Source of the DNA: Bacillota bacterium
Lineage (GTDB): Bacteria > Bacillota > Sulfobacillia > RBS10-35 > JAJYVN01
Length of the DNA stretch: 11,687 nt
Direction of reading: 5' to 3'
Assembly (NCBI GenBank): GCA_021791995.1
Contig: JAJYVN010000067.1
Coordinates: 1 to 11,687 of the forward strand
In this document: positions 1 to 7,958 of the stretch, one piece after another
Position numbering within the stretch: the first letter of the stretch is position 1
Layout of the letters: each line of letters begins with the position of its first letter
The notes under the pieces: model-generated
Databases searched by the model: none
What the model was told of the DNA's origin: nothing
What the model saw: only the letters and a program-made list of their open reading frames with translations
Made by a program: the position numbers and the translations under genes

Positions 1-136
1 CATGCAAATCAGGCAGCAGTTGACACCACGGTTGGTGCGTGGGTCGGTCGGGCACGGGTTGGGCGAAGCCGAACGCGCGGAGGACCTGTGGCACGAGCGG
101 CTGGGAACACAACGGATCGAAGGAGAGGAACGGCGC
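1..136. other. Upstream stretch with no recognisable gene
   Basis: Frames 1 and 2 of the + strand are open across this segment, but neither translation resembles a known C-terminus. It may hold the 3' end of an upstream gene or only the leader of the ABC-F gene. In Bacillus the YdiF gene follows tsaD (gcp), but no TsaD tail can be read here. Confidence 0.4.
121..128 (+). promoter_or_regulatory. Ribosome binding site of the ABC-F gene
   Basis: AGGAGAGG stands 8 bases before the GTG at 137. It decides the start, because the same frame is open upstream to base 2 and offers an ATG there that has no visible upstream signal. Confidence 0.7.
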
Positions 137-2029
137 GTGTCCCTTCTGACGGTGACGGGGCTTGAGAAGTCCTTTGGTGCCCATCGTGTGCTGGCGGGTG
201 TTTCCCTTCGGGTGGCCTGGGGGGATCGGGTGGGCCTCGTTGGTCCGAACGGAGCCGGCAAGAGCACACTCATGGAGATTCTTGCAGGAAAGCAGGCGCC
301 CGACGCTGGGAATGTGGTCCTTGCCCGCGGCCTGCGCCTCGGATACCTCTCGCAGCACCCCGCCTTGGAGCCGGAGCGCACCGTGCGGCAGGAGGTTGCG
401 AGCGCCTTTGCCGAGACCGATGCACTCGCGTCCCGTCTGCAGGACCTGGAGCGTGCGATGACTGATGTGGCCCAGGGTGCGGAAATGGCCGAGATGCTCG
501 AGAGTTATGGGGAGTTACAGGCGCGCTTCGAACGGATGGGGGGCTACGATCGAGAACATGTTGCTACCGCTGTGTTAGCGGGACTAGGGCTGGGTCCCGA
601 GACCTGGGATCAACCGGTGGGCGAGCTCTCCGGCGGCCAGACGATGCGCGTGGCGTTCGCACGGCTCATGCTCGCAGAACCGGATCTGCTCGTGTGCGAT
701 GAGCCCACCAACCACCTGGACGAGGAGGCCACCCTGTGGCTCGAGCAGCGTTTGGCTCGTTGGCGTGGTGGCCTTATCTTGGCGAGCCATGATCGATACT
801 TCTTGGATCGCGTCTGCAACCTGATCTTGGCGCTGGAGGACGGCTGCATCGAGGCGTATCGCGGCAATTACAGTGCCTATGTGCACCAGCGTGAGGAGCG
901 CAATGCGCGGGCGGAAGAAGAGGCCTCGGCTCGAATGGCGGAGGAGGAGCGCTTGGCGGACTACATTGCGCGCTACCGCGCAGGCAATCGCGCGCGCCAG
1001 GCCAAGAGCCGTGCGAAGCGGCTCGAGCGGCTGCAGGCGGAGCGCGTGGACGCTCCGCAAACGGCGCGGGGGCCTGCCCTCTCCCTCGCTCCACGGTCCA
1101 CCTCCGGCCGCGAAGTGCTGCGGATCGATCAGTTGACCAAGTCGTTCGGCCAACACGTCCTGTTTGCACCATGGAGCGCCATGGTGCGGGCAGGGGAGCG
1201 CATCGGAGTGGTCGGTCGAAATGGTTCGGGGAAGACGACGCTCCTGCGCGTCCTTCTGGGCATTGAGCCGGCGGACGGTGGCCTGGTGCGCTGGGGGCAC
1301 GGGGTGGAGGTGTCTTGGCTTCGCCAGGACATCGGGGGGATCGACCCGGATCGCTCGGTGCTGGATACGATCTTGGAGGCGGCACCGGAGTTAGGGGCGC
1401 CCGCCGCGCGCAACCTCTTGGGGCGTTACCTCTTCCGGGGGGACGCGGTGTTCCGCCGTGTCGGTGACCTTTCGGGAGGGGAACGGAGCCGTTTGCTGTT
1501 GTGTGTTCTGGGGCTGGAGCAGGGGAATGTGCTTCTCTGCGATGAACCCACCAATCACCTGGATATCATAAGCCGTGAAGCGCTCGAAGCATCGCTGGCT
1601 GCGTTCACCGGAACCTTGGTGGTGGTCAGCCATGACCGGTACCTCCTGGACCATCTCTGCACGCGGATCTGGTGGCTTGCGGAGGATCGGGTGGTGGATA
1701 TTCCCGGCTCCTATGCTGCCTATCTGCGCTATCGCAGCGAGGACAAAAGCGAGGTTCCGCAGGACGTTGACCGCCCTGTGCCGCGCCCGCGCATTCGGCA
1801 AAGCGTCCATCGGGACCGGCGACTCGAAAACGAACGGCAGTCATTGGAGCAGGCGATCGCTGAGAGGGAAGCCGAAGTGGATGATCTGAAGCGTCGGCTG
1901 TCCGAGCCGGAGCTGTATGGGGACCGCGCTGAGACCCAGCGGGTCGCCGACGCGTACCAGGAGTGCCGCTCCCTGCTGGATGCGCTGTACGAGCGCTGGG
2001 TGGCGTTGTCTGAACGAGACGATCCCTGA
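137..2029 (+). CDS. ABC-F family ATPase, YdiF/Uup-like
   Basis: Soluble tandem ABC ATPase of 630 residues with no membrane segments. ABC-F proteins act on ribosomes in translation rather than in transport. Seen: Walker A GPNGAGKST at 36-44, signature LSGGQ at 164-168 and DEPTNHLD at 188-195; after a charged Glu/Arg-rich interdomain linker come a second Walker A GRNGSGKTT at 360-368, LSGGE at 445-449 and DEPTNHLD at 469-476. The last 70 or so residues are charged and heptad-like, suggesting the C-terminal coiled coil of Uup/YdiF types. The length is close to Bacillus YdiF. I chose the GTG at 137 because AGGAGAGG lies 8 bases before it and the ABC domain begins directly after it. The frame stays open to base 2, but that extension resembles nothing. 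No resistance role is implied by the sequence; the exact ABC-F subtype is uncertain. Confidence 0.93.
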   Translation: MSLLTVTGLEKSFGAHRVLAGVSLRVAWGDRVGLVGPNGAGKSTLMEILAGKQAPDAGNVVLARGLRLGYLSQHPALEPERTVRQEVASAFAETDALASRLQDLERAMTDVAQGAEMAEMLESYGELQARFERMGGYDREHVATAVLAGLGLGPETWDQPVGELSGGQTMRVAFARLMLAEPDLLVCDEPTNHLDEEATLWLEQRLARWRGGLILASHDRYFLDRVCNLILALEDGCIEAYRGNYSAYVHQREERNARAEEEASARMAEEERLADYIARYRAGNRARQAKSRAKRLERLQAERVDAPQTARGPALSLAPRSTSGREVLRIDQLTKSFGQHVLFAPWSAMVRAGERIGVVGRNGSGKTTLLRVLLGIEPADGGLVRWGHGVEVSWLRQDIGGIDPDRSVLDTILEAAPELGAPAARNLLGRYLFRGDAVFRRVGDLSGGERSRLLLCVLGLEQGNVLLCDEPTNHLDIISREALEASLAAFTGTLVVVSHDRYLLDHLCTRIWWLAEDRVVDIPGSYAAYLRYRSEDKSEVPQDVDRPVPRPRIRQSVHRDRRLENERQSLEQAIAEREAEVDDLKRRLSEPELYGDRAETQRVADAYQECRSLLDALYERWVALSERDDP

Positions 2030-2157
2030 TCGACCATGCCGCTCGCGCCGTTGGGTGCAGGCGGCCGCATGCTTCGGTTGTGTCGGAAGAGGAAATTGGC
2101 GTTGTCGGCCGAACGGTGGAGGGAAGGCCATGGATGGCCCAAGCGGAGGGGTCGGTG

Positions 2158-2499
2158 ATGGCGGTGGACAATCGGCAGGACCAAGCGCTTTCGGCTGGGA
2201 CACGGAAGCGGAATACCCTGAGCGCCTCTGTGCGCATCTTTGGGCAAGAATATACGCTCCGCGGAGAGGCGAAACCAAGCTACATGCAAGAGTTGGCCGA
2301 ACGTGTCGACAGCCGGATGCGCGAGATTGCGCGCAACTACCCAAGCCTCGATGCGGTCCAGGTGGCGGTGCTTACCGCTGTCAATCTCATGGATGAGCAA
2401 GTTCGCTTGGATGAGCAGTATCGGCGTGTGCTGATGCTCTTGGAGCGGGAGTGGGACCGCCGTCGCGGCAGAGGAGAGGAATCCCACGCGGTGGAGTGA
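2158..2499 (+). CDS. zapA: Cell division protein ZapA
   Basis: Small cytoplasmic protein of 113 residues. ZapA binds FtsZ and promotes Z-ring bundling at midcell. The N-terminal domain begins with VRIFGQEYTLRGEA, the typical ZapA strand-turn-strand opening, followed by SYMQELAERVDSRM and by a helix with the AVLTAVNLMDEQ segment that characterises the family. The C-terminal helix is long and charged (LDEQYRRVLMLLEREWDRRR), as expected for the dimer or tetramer coiled coil. I chose the ATG at 2158 because GGAGGGG (2144-2150) lies 7 bases before it. An in-frame ATG at 2134, preceded by GGAGGG, would add 8 residues, and a GTG at 2080 would add 26. It lies 128 bases after the ABC-F gene and is the last + strand gene before a convergent operon. 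The usual pheT, cvpA or mutS2 neighbours are not in this window. Confidence 0.9.
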   Translation: MAVDNRQDQALSAGTRKRNTLSASVRIFGQEYTLRGEAKPSYMQELAERVDSRMREIARNYPSLDAVQVAVLTAVNLMDEQVRLDEQYRRVLMLLEREWDRRRGRGEESHAVE

Positions 2500-2502
2500 G
2501 TG

Positions 2503-2522
2503 CGCTGCCCCCAGGGGCAGCG
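2503..2522. terminator. Inverted repeat between convergent genes, possible terminator
   Basis: A perfect 9-bp inverted repeat (CGCTGCCCC, 2-base centre, GGGGCAGCG) begins 3 bases after the zapA stop. With the innermost pair open it would form a very GC-rich hairpin. It lies between convergent transcription units and could end both. Neither strand has a clear T run after it, so a standard rho-independent terminator is not proven. Confidence 0.4.
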
Positions 2523-2566
2523 TGCGCGATTTCCGGTGGGCGTGCCGGGGAGCCCCTTTCCTTGGA

Positions 2567-4579
2567 TTAGTGCAAAAGGAGGACGGCCGCCATCCCGACC
2601 ACGAGGAAAGCAACCAAGTATCCCACATAGTGCGTCACATCGCCGGACTGAACCGCGTTGCGGACGGTCCCGGAGGTGCGATGTGCAAGTCGCAAAAGGG
2701 GCCGATAGACATGGTGCTCCAGCCGCACCAACACCTTGGTGCGGTATCGGATGCCGGAGGGGTCGACGTGTGCCGCACGAACCCGCTCGAGACCCAGGAC
2801 ACGGGCGAATGCAAGGCGTAGGGGATGCGGCAGGGCTTCGCTGGTCCAGCTCCATCGGGGGTCATCCAGCGGTTCGCCCCCGGCCCACGGGCGCACCAGG
2901 CGGGTGGGTCGCCGCCGACGGGTGAACAGAAAGACGGCGGTGCCGAGCAGCAGGGCGAACACAGCCAGATCCCAAGGGGAGCTGACATTGAACCCTCCCG
3001 CCGCGAAGATGACATTCCCGCTACCCCCGGCGATGCCCCGAAAGAGGGCTGCGCCCAGGGCGACGATGGGGGCGTAGGCCGCTGGTGTGCGGTAGGTAGC
3101 AGCCACCACTGGTTGGCCAGCTGCCAACCAGTCGGTGACCCGGCTGGTCCAGGGGATGATCCATCCGGCGGCGATTCCACCCCCGATGCCGACGAGGGTG
3201 CCGATCCAAAGACCGACGAGGCCAACTGTCGGAACACGCGGATCTGCGGCAGCAGCGGCGGGGCTGTGCGGCCGGCCCAGCCAACCGAAACCGATCCAGC
3301 GCAGGTAGAGGGTCATGCCGAGTGCCGTCACGATGGCGGTGATCGCGGCCACCACGGCCAAGAAGATGTGCAGTGCTGGGTGGGATGGCGTTGGGACGAG
3401 ACAGGCCTCCAAGAGCAGCCATTCTCCAAGGAAGGAACCGAAGGGTGGTAGTCCCGCTAGGGTGACACTGGCAAGGAGGAGCGGTCCGCTGGCTCCACGC
3501 ATTTGACCGAAGAGGCCCCCCATCCGATCCAGTCGCCGCAATCCCGTTCGGTCCTCGATCCAGCCCGCGAGTGTAAAGAGTGTGAACTTTGCGCCTCCGT
3601 GGGACAGAAGGAGAATGACGGTTGCTGCGATGGCCATCTCGGCGGCGGATCCAGCGCCCCGGGCCTGCAGCAGCATCCCGATTCCCAGAGCGGTAAAGGC
3701 AAGCCCCACGGCCTCGATGGTTCCGTAGGCCAGGACACGTTTCGGATCGCGGTCCAAAAGGCCGAGGAGCGCGCCCCCGGTGGCTCCCGCCAAGCCGAAC
3801 ACAGCGGTGACGATGCCCAGCGGAAAGAGGTGGGGCGCTGTCCAGTGCACCACCCGTAGGTAGCCGACCATGGCAAGCGCTGTCAAAAGGCCCGAGAAGA
3901 GGCCGGCGACATCGCCTGTAGCCTCCGGTTCGGCCAGGGGGACCCAGATTTGGAGTGGAAAGAGCCCCGCTTTGGCGCCGAAGGCGAAGAGGGCGATTAG
4001 CGCAAGGGCGAGTGGCCAGGAAGAGGTCGGGGCCAGTGGGTGCGTCCCACTCCACACCACGAGCGCGAACAGCAAAAGGCCGCTACCGACCTCCGTCAGG
4101 GCCAGAAGCGCCCATGCGGCTCGCCGCACGCGGGGACGATCTCGCAGTAAGAGCAGGTAGCTCGTGATGGATACCGCTTCCCACCCTGCCAAAAGGCCAA
4201 CCGGAGTGCTGCAGGCCAGAAACCACAGCACCGAGAGCAGGAGGAGATGCAAGAGGAGCACCGGCCCAGGACGGCTCGGTACCCGGCAAGCTCGGATCAG
4301 GCCAGCTCCGATGAAAAGGAGACCGGCCAAAAGCGCAGCGCCTGCGCGCAGGCCGGAGAGGCTGAGGTACTCGGTGGGGAACGGCCAGGGGAGCGGCACA
4401 GTCAGGTGGCTCGGATGCAGTGTTCCAAGCGACCACCAGGCCCACAGGGTCAAGTCGGCACCGGAGAGAACCAAAAGCCCCGCCACCTGGTGTGCGCGTC
4501 GACTGGCCAGACCGCGCGTGGATGCGATCACCGCAGCCAGAGCCGCGAAGCCGAGAGGAATGAGGCAGAGCACCGCCAT
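2567..4579 (-). CDS. hyfB: HyfB/NuoL-like antiporter-type membrane subunit
   Basis: Integral membrane protein of 670 residues, about the length of HyfB. It belongs to the Mrp-antiporter/NuoL/M/N superfamily that forms the ion-translocating arm of complex I and group 4 hydrogenases. Seen: many hydrophobic helices; a Glu in a helix (LLAGWEAVSITSY, Glu134); a Lys in GAKAGLFPLQIWVP (Lys203); and a later helix with SHGGAKFTLF (His327, Lys331). These correspond to the conserved channel residues of the family. The C-terminal part contains RPWAGGEPLDDPRW and ends in a last hydrophobic helix, as in HyfB. I chose the ATG at 4579 because GGGAGGAGGG lies 9 bases before it. The ATG shares one base with the stop of the NuoB-like gene (TGATG), suggesting coupled translation. 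It is the last gene of the operon, 67 bases from convergent zapA. It probably moves protons or Na+; which one is not visible. Confidence 0.88.
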   Translation of the reverse strand: MAVLCLIPLGFAALAAVIASTRGLASRRAHQVAGLLVLSGADLTLWAWWSLGTLHPSHLTVPLPWPFPTEYLSLSGLRAGAALLAGLLFIGAGLIRACRVPSRPGPVLLLHLLLLSVLWFLACSTPVGLLAGWEAVSITSYLLLLRDRPRVRRAAWALLALTEVGSGLLLFALVVWSGTHPLAPTSSWPLALALIALFAFGAKAGLFPLQIWVPLAEPEATGDVAGLFSGLLTALAMVGYLRVVHWTAPHLFPLGIVTAVFGLAGATGGALLGLLDRDPKRVLAYGTIEAVGLAFTALGIGMLLQARGAGSAAEMAIAATVILLLSHGGAKFTLFTLAGWIEDRTGLRRLDRMGGLFGQMRGASGPLLLASVTLAGLPPFGSFLGEWLLLEACLVPTPSHPALHIFLAVVAAITAIVTALGMTLYLRWIGFGWLGRPHSPAAAAADPRVPTVGLVGLWIGTLVGIGGGIAAGWIIPWTSRVTDWLAAGQPVVAATYRTPAAYAPIVALGAALFRGIAGGSGNVIFAAGGFNVSSPWDLAVFALLLGTAVFLFTRRRRPTRLVRPWAGGEPLDDPRWSWTSEALPHPLRLAFARVLGLERVRAAHVDPSGIRYRTKVLVRLEHHVYRPLLRLAHRTSGTVRNAVQSGDVTHYVGYLVAFLVVGMAAVLLLH

Positions 4580-5136
4580 CAGCCTGAACCCTCCTCCCAG
4601 TGGATTGCGGGCGCACAGCGTCCCACGGCCGCGAAGAGGCCGGCGATGATCGCGGCAGGGGGTGGTGGGCAGCCCGGAACGAAGACATGAACCGGTACGA
4701 TTGGTTGCAGTTGTTCCACGGCGGAGGGTGCCCTGCGGAGCGGACACTGCGCACTGCCGCAGACCCCCAGCGCAACCACTCGGCGGGGCTCCGGCATCGC
4801 CAGGTAGGTCTCGGCGAGCACCGGTTGCATAGCCGGGGTCAGCTGTCCGGTCACCAACAACAGATCGGCATGCCGAGGCGACGGCGTAAAGGAGAAACCG
4901 AAACGGCTGACGTCATAGGGCGGTGTGGTTAAAAGCTGGATCTCGCTCTCCGGTGCCCCACAGGATCCGACATCGATATGACGGATCGCCAGGGACCGTG
5001 CCAGCGGTCCTGCGGGCAGCGGAAGAAGCACCTGCGGGACCGGTGTCCCCGGGGGGAGTACTCGGTCGTCGGTGCGCCACGGGAAGGCGGTCGTGAGCGG
5101 TGCAGAGAGGCCGTGCATCCAACGCGAAATGAGCAA
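4579..5136 (-). CDS. NuoB/HyfI-like small subunit with an incomplete N2-type cluster site
   Basis: Protein of 185 residues resembling the complex I subunit NuoB and the group 4 hydrogenase small subunit, which normally hold the proximal (N2) [4Fe-4S] cluster. Seen: DVGSCGAPESEI at 55-66, PPYDVSRFG at 72-80, VVALGVCGSAQC at 120-131 and VFVPGCPPPPAAI at 151-163. Cys59, Cys126 and Cys156 match three ligands. The second ligand, three residues after the first in hydrogenases, is Pro62. An extra Cys131 lies five residues after the third ligand. The TTG at 5136 was chosen because AGAGGAGG lies 8 bases before it; an in-frame ATG at 5118 is the alternative and would drop 6 residues. It follows the large-subunit gene by 15 bases and overlaps the next gene by one. 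It should sit at the junction of peripheral and membrane arms. Whether it binds a cluster is open. Confidence 0.85.
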   Translation of the reverse strand: MLISRWMHGLSAPLTTAFPWRTDDRVLPPGTPVPQVLLPLPAGPLARSLAIRHIDVGSCGAPESEIQLLTTPPYDVSRFGFSFTPSPRHADLLLVTGQLTPAMQPVLAETYLAMPEPRRVVALGVCGSAQCPLRRAPSAVEQLQPIVPVHVFVPGCPPPPAAIIAGLFAAVGRCAPAIHWEEGSG

Positions 5137-5144
5137 CGGGGCCG

Positions 5145-5152
5145 CCTCCTCT
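5145..5152 (-). promoter_or_regulatory. Ribosome binding site supporting a TTG start
   Basis: On the - strand AGAGGAGG stands 8 bases before the TTG at 5136. It touches the stop codon of the preceding large-subunit gene. It favours the rare TTG over the downstream ATG at 5118. Confidence 0.65.
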
Positions 5153-6537
5153 CAGCGATCCATTGCGGCAACAGAGAGCGCGAAACTGGCATCCACGATG
5201 GGGACATCCTGGAGTACATGGCCCTCTGCTAGGGCATACGGCAAGGCCAACCAGTGGACACAGGCCGGTGGACGAACGCGCATCCAGTGCCCTGGGTGCA
5301 AAAGATACAGGAGCTCTCCTCCGGGTGCTTCCGTGCGCCCGAGCCAGAGCCCATCCTCCGGCCGTCCGGATCGAAGCGGACGTGCTGCGTCCGCCTCGAA
5401 GGCAATGCTCCAGTGGCGCAAAAGCCACTCCGTCGCGGCGTCGAGCTCCTGCACGCGCACTCGGTATCGGGCCCAGGCGTCGCCAGCGGTTTCCCCCGCC
5501 CGTGCGGGGGCAAGGGCGGTCCCATACGGGACGTAGGGCAAATCCCAGCGAACATCGTACGGACGGCCGGAGGCTCGACCAACGGGGCCGACCGGGGCCA
5601 ACCACGTGGCCGTGTCCGGGGGTAGCCGACCGGTCCGGTGGAGCCGGTCGAGAAAGGAAGGGGAATGGTCGAGCTGTCGGATGACCTGGTGCACCCGGTC
5701 CTGCACGGCCCGCAAAAGGACAGGACCATCGGCCACCGACTCGAGGGGTGCGTTCAAACCACCTAGGACGATGCGGCCGCGCTGGTAGCGGTGACCGGTG
5801 GCGCGGTGACAGAGTCGAAGGACCTCCTCCTTCATGGCCCACAGCTCCGCGGCTCCTGCCGGTAGACCGGTGGAGTCCGCAAGCGAGGCCAAGTCGCCAA
5901 GGTGGCTGTAGATGCGCTCCAATTCGGCCATAACGGCACGCGCCATGGATGCCTCTGGGGAAACGGGAATACCGAGCGCCGCCTCCCAGCAAATGGAGGC
6001 GGCCCAAGCGTGGGCAACCGGGGATGTCGCCGTGATCCGTTCGGCGATGCGTGGTGCCTCCCGTGGATCGGCCGAGGAGAGCTGTTCTTCCATGTGGCGC
6101 CGCTTGTATCCGAAGCGCATCTCGAGTTGTAGGAGCTCATCCCCCATGGTCGCAAAGCGCCACGCCGCCGCTTCTGCGACGGCACCCCGCACTGGTCCCA
6201 GGGGCAGCGTGAAGACGCCTTGGCCAAGAACGGCGTGCGACACCGGTGGCTCGGCCCACAGCAGCCCCTCGGCTTCCAGATGCTGCTCTTCGAGGGGGGC
6301 AGACCGGAGACCAGCCTGGCTGGGCCGTGTGGGGGTGCGCCCGGGAGCCGCGATGCACTGGGGTACGCCATCCCTTTCCCATAGCGCCAGCACAAAGCCG
6401 GCGGGATCCTCCCTGCCCGGTATGGTCGGTATGTGCGTAAGATGCAAAAGGCGGCCGTTGCCGACGGCGTCCGCGACGGCCGAACCGAATTGGGATGGCC
6501 CAACGAAGATTGCTTCCGGTAGACGCATCGGGTTCAT
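5152..6537 (-). CDS. HyfG/HycE/NuoCD-like large subunit lacking all NiFe ligands
   Basis: Protein of 461 residues related to the group 4 [NiFe] hydrogenase large subunit and to complex I NuoD, expected at the cytoplasmic face of the membrane arm. Seen: an N-terminal part of about 100 residues in the place of a NuoC-like domain, then LGPVRGAVAEAAAWRF, RFGYKRRHMEEQL, AERITATSPVAHAWA (165-179), MAELERIYSHLGDLA and a C-terminal DASFALSVA (449-457). The two NiFe-binding CxxC motifs are gone: Thr169 and Ser172 replace the first pair, Ser451 and Leu454 the second, and Ala457 stands where the following His belongs. It is therefore not expected to be a hydrogenase. The usual GPxH histidine of NuoD is Arg117. 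The ATG at 6537 overlaps the HyfF-like stop (ATGA), with GGAGGAGGT just upstream. It is shorter than HyfG (about 570 residues), mainly at the N-terminus. Confidence 0.87.
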   Translation of the reverse strand: MNPMRLPEAIFVGPSQFGSAVADAVGNGRLLHLTHIPTIPGREDPAGFVLALWERDGVPQCIAAPGRTPTRPSQAGLRSAPLEEQHLEAEGLLWAEPPVSHAVLGQGVFTLPLGPVRGAVAEAAAWRFATMGDELLQLEMRFGYKRRHMEEQLSSADPREAPRIAERITATSPVAHAWAASICWEAALGIPVSPEASMARAVMAELERIYSHLGDLASLADSTGLPAGAAELWAMKEEVLRLCHRATGHRYQRGRIVLGGLNAPLESVADGPVLLRAVQDRVHQVIRQLDHSPSFLDRLHRTGRLPPDTATWLAPVGPVGRASGRPYDVRWDLPYVPYGTALAPARAGETAGDAWARYRVRVQELDAATEWLLRHWSIAFEADAARPLRSGRPEDGLWLGRTEAPGGELLYLLHPGHWMRVRPPACVHWLALPYALAEGHVLQDVPIVDASFALSVAAMDR

Positions 6538-7958
6538 CCGACACCTCCTCCGGCGGCGAGTTGCGCGGCCCGGATCCAGATGCCGTGAAATGCCGCCGGT
6601 ACGGCCAAGCCGACTACAAGGGCGCCCGCGAGCGCAATCCCGAGCGGCCAGAGCCTGCGGGCGGTTTCTCGGCCCCAACCGTTCCCTAAGAGTAGCGGTG
6701 GCAGGCGCAGTGCAAAGCCGATGACGATGGCGACCAAAAGGGCGGTGGCGATGGCTACCCAGATCAGGTGACCGGATTCTACGCCGCCCAACAGTACGAG
6801 CCACTCACTCCAGAAGACGCCGAAGGGCGGTAGACCAACGATCGCGAGTGATCCAGCCGCAAGGGCCGATCCCGTCATGGGCATCGTGGCGAGGATACCG
6901 CGCACCTCGGGGGTGGCGGTGGCATGGTATTGCTCTTGGACATTACCTGCACCGTAAAACAGCGTCGTCTTGCTGAAGGCGTGGGTCCACATGTGAAGCA
7001 ATGCTCCCAAGAGGCCGATGCCGCCGAATCCCGCACCGAGTGCGATCACGCCCATGTGTTCGATACTGGAGTATGCAAACATACGTTTTAGGTCGCGTTG
7101 GCCCGGAAGCGCAAACGCGGCGACGGCAAGGGAGAGTATTCCGGTGAGGATGAGCAAAGTGTGTGGCCACGCCACACCCACCACGGATCGGCTGAGGGCG
7201 ACGAGCCGCAGGAGCGCATAGATCCCTCCGACCAGTTTGAGTGCGGAGAGTGTTGCGGAAACGGGTGGAGGCCCCTGGCTGTGCGCATCGGGTAACCAGG
7301 TGTGGAACGGCACGAGCCCCGCCTTGCTGCCAAAACCAACGACTGCCAGCACGAGACCGAGCTGCACCAGTGAGCGCATGGCGAGGGTTACGCCTGTGTC
7401 CACGCCGAGTCCGAGCGACCAGTCGTTGAGCGGTGTACCCGTACCGACGAGCACGGCCGTGGTACCCGCGAGCGCGACCAGTCCGCCGATTCCGGCAACC
7501 ATCGCATACTTCCATGCCGCCTCCACTGCCGCGTGTGTTCCAGAAAAGGCCACAAGGAAGACGCTTGTCAGCGTGGTTGCTTCCACCGCGGCCCAGATGC
7601 CAAAGTAGTTGGGGAGGCTGCCGACAGCCAGAAGACTGGCGAGAAAGCCGTGATACAAAAGGAGGTATCGCCGCGTATCGCCCGCGCTGCTTTCCCCCTT
7701 TACCTGTCTTCCGTGCAGATACTGCAGCGATACCGGGATGCTCAAGCCCGCCAGGATGGTGACAAGCAGTTCATACCAACGGGCAAGAGCGTCCCAGCCG
7801 GGGACGTGGTGGGTCGCGGCCAGAGCGGAGCTTAGCCAGAGGAGTACCGCGCTGCCCCAGGCGATGCCCCGCATCGTCTCCCACCGTCGTGTGAGGAGCG
7901 TGGCGAGGAGCGCGGCCAGGCTGACACAGGGGATGAATGTTCCGATGCCGATGCTCAC
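6534..7958 (-). CDS. hyfF: HyfF/NuoN-like antiporter-type membrane subunit
   Basis: Integral membrane protein of 474 residues, the second Mrp/NuoN-type ion-pump subunit of the operon. Seen: about 13-14 hydrophobic segments; Glu125 in WAAVEATTLTSVFL; Lys212 in FGSKAGLVPFHTWLPDAHSQ; Lys241 in the following helix (SALKLVGGIY); and HAFSKTTLF with Lys330. These line up with the family's helix-5 Glu and the lysines of the proton path, so the pump appears intact. The start is a GTG at 7958 with GAGGAGG 8 bases before it, overlapping the HyfE-like stop as GTGA. The 3' end overlaps the large-subunit start as ATGA. Both overlaps point to translational coupling. HyfF of E. coli is slightly longer (about 526 residues). 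Confidence 0.9.
   Translation of the reverse strand: MSIGIGTFIPCVSLAALLATLLTRRWETMRGIAWGSAVLLWLSSALAATHHVPGWDALARWYELLVTILAGLSIPVSLQYLHGRQVKGESSAGDTRRYLLLYHGFLASLLAVGSLPNYFGIWAAVEATTLTSVFLVAFSGTHAAVEAAWKYAMVAGIGGLVALAGTTAVLVGTGTPLNDWSLGLGVDTGVTLAMRSLVQLGLVLAVVGFGSKAGLVPFHTWLPDAHSQGPPPVSATLSALKLVGGIYALLRLVALSRSVVGVAWPHTLLILTGILSLAVAAFALPGQRDLKRMFAYSSIEHMGVIALGAGFGGIGLLGALLHMWTHAFSKTTLFYGAGNVQEQYHATATPEVRGILATMPMTGSALAAGSLAIVGLPPFGVFWSEWLVLLGGVESGHLIWVAIATALLVAIVIGFALRLPPLLLGNGWGRETARRLWPLGIALAGALVVGLAVPAAFHGIWIRAAQLAAGGGVG

Noticed and set aside
2..136. N-terminal extension of the ABC-F protein from an ATG at base 2
   Set aside because: The extra 45 residues resemble nothing, and a GTG with a good ribosome binding site lies at 137 directly before the ABC domain.
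584..1300. Long - strand ORF inside the ABC-F gene
   Set aside because: It is the antisense of a clearly conserved ABC-F coding frame. Long antisense frames are common in GC-rich DNA.
2069..2158. 29-codon Arg/Lys-rich ORF ending in a TGATG overlap with the zapA start
   Set aside because: It has no clear ribosome binding site, its content is what GC-rich DNA gives by chance, and zapA has its own site. The overlap alone is not enough.
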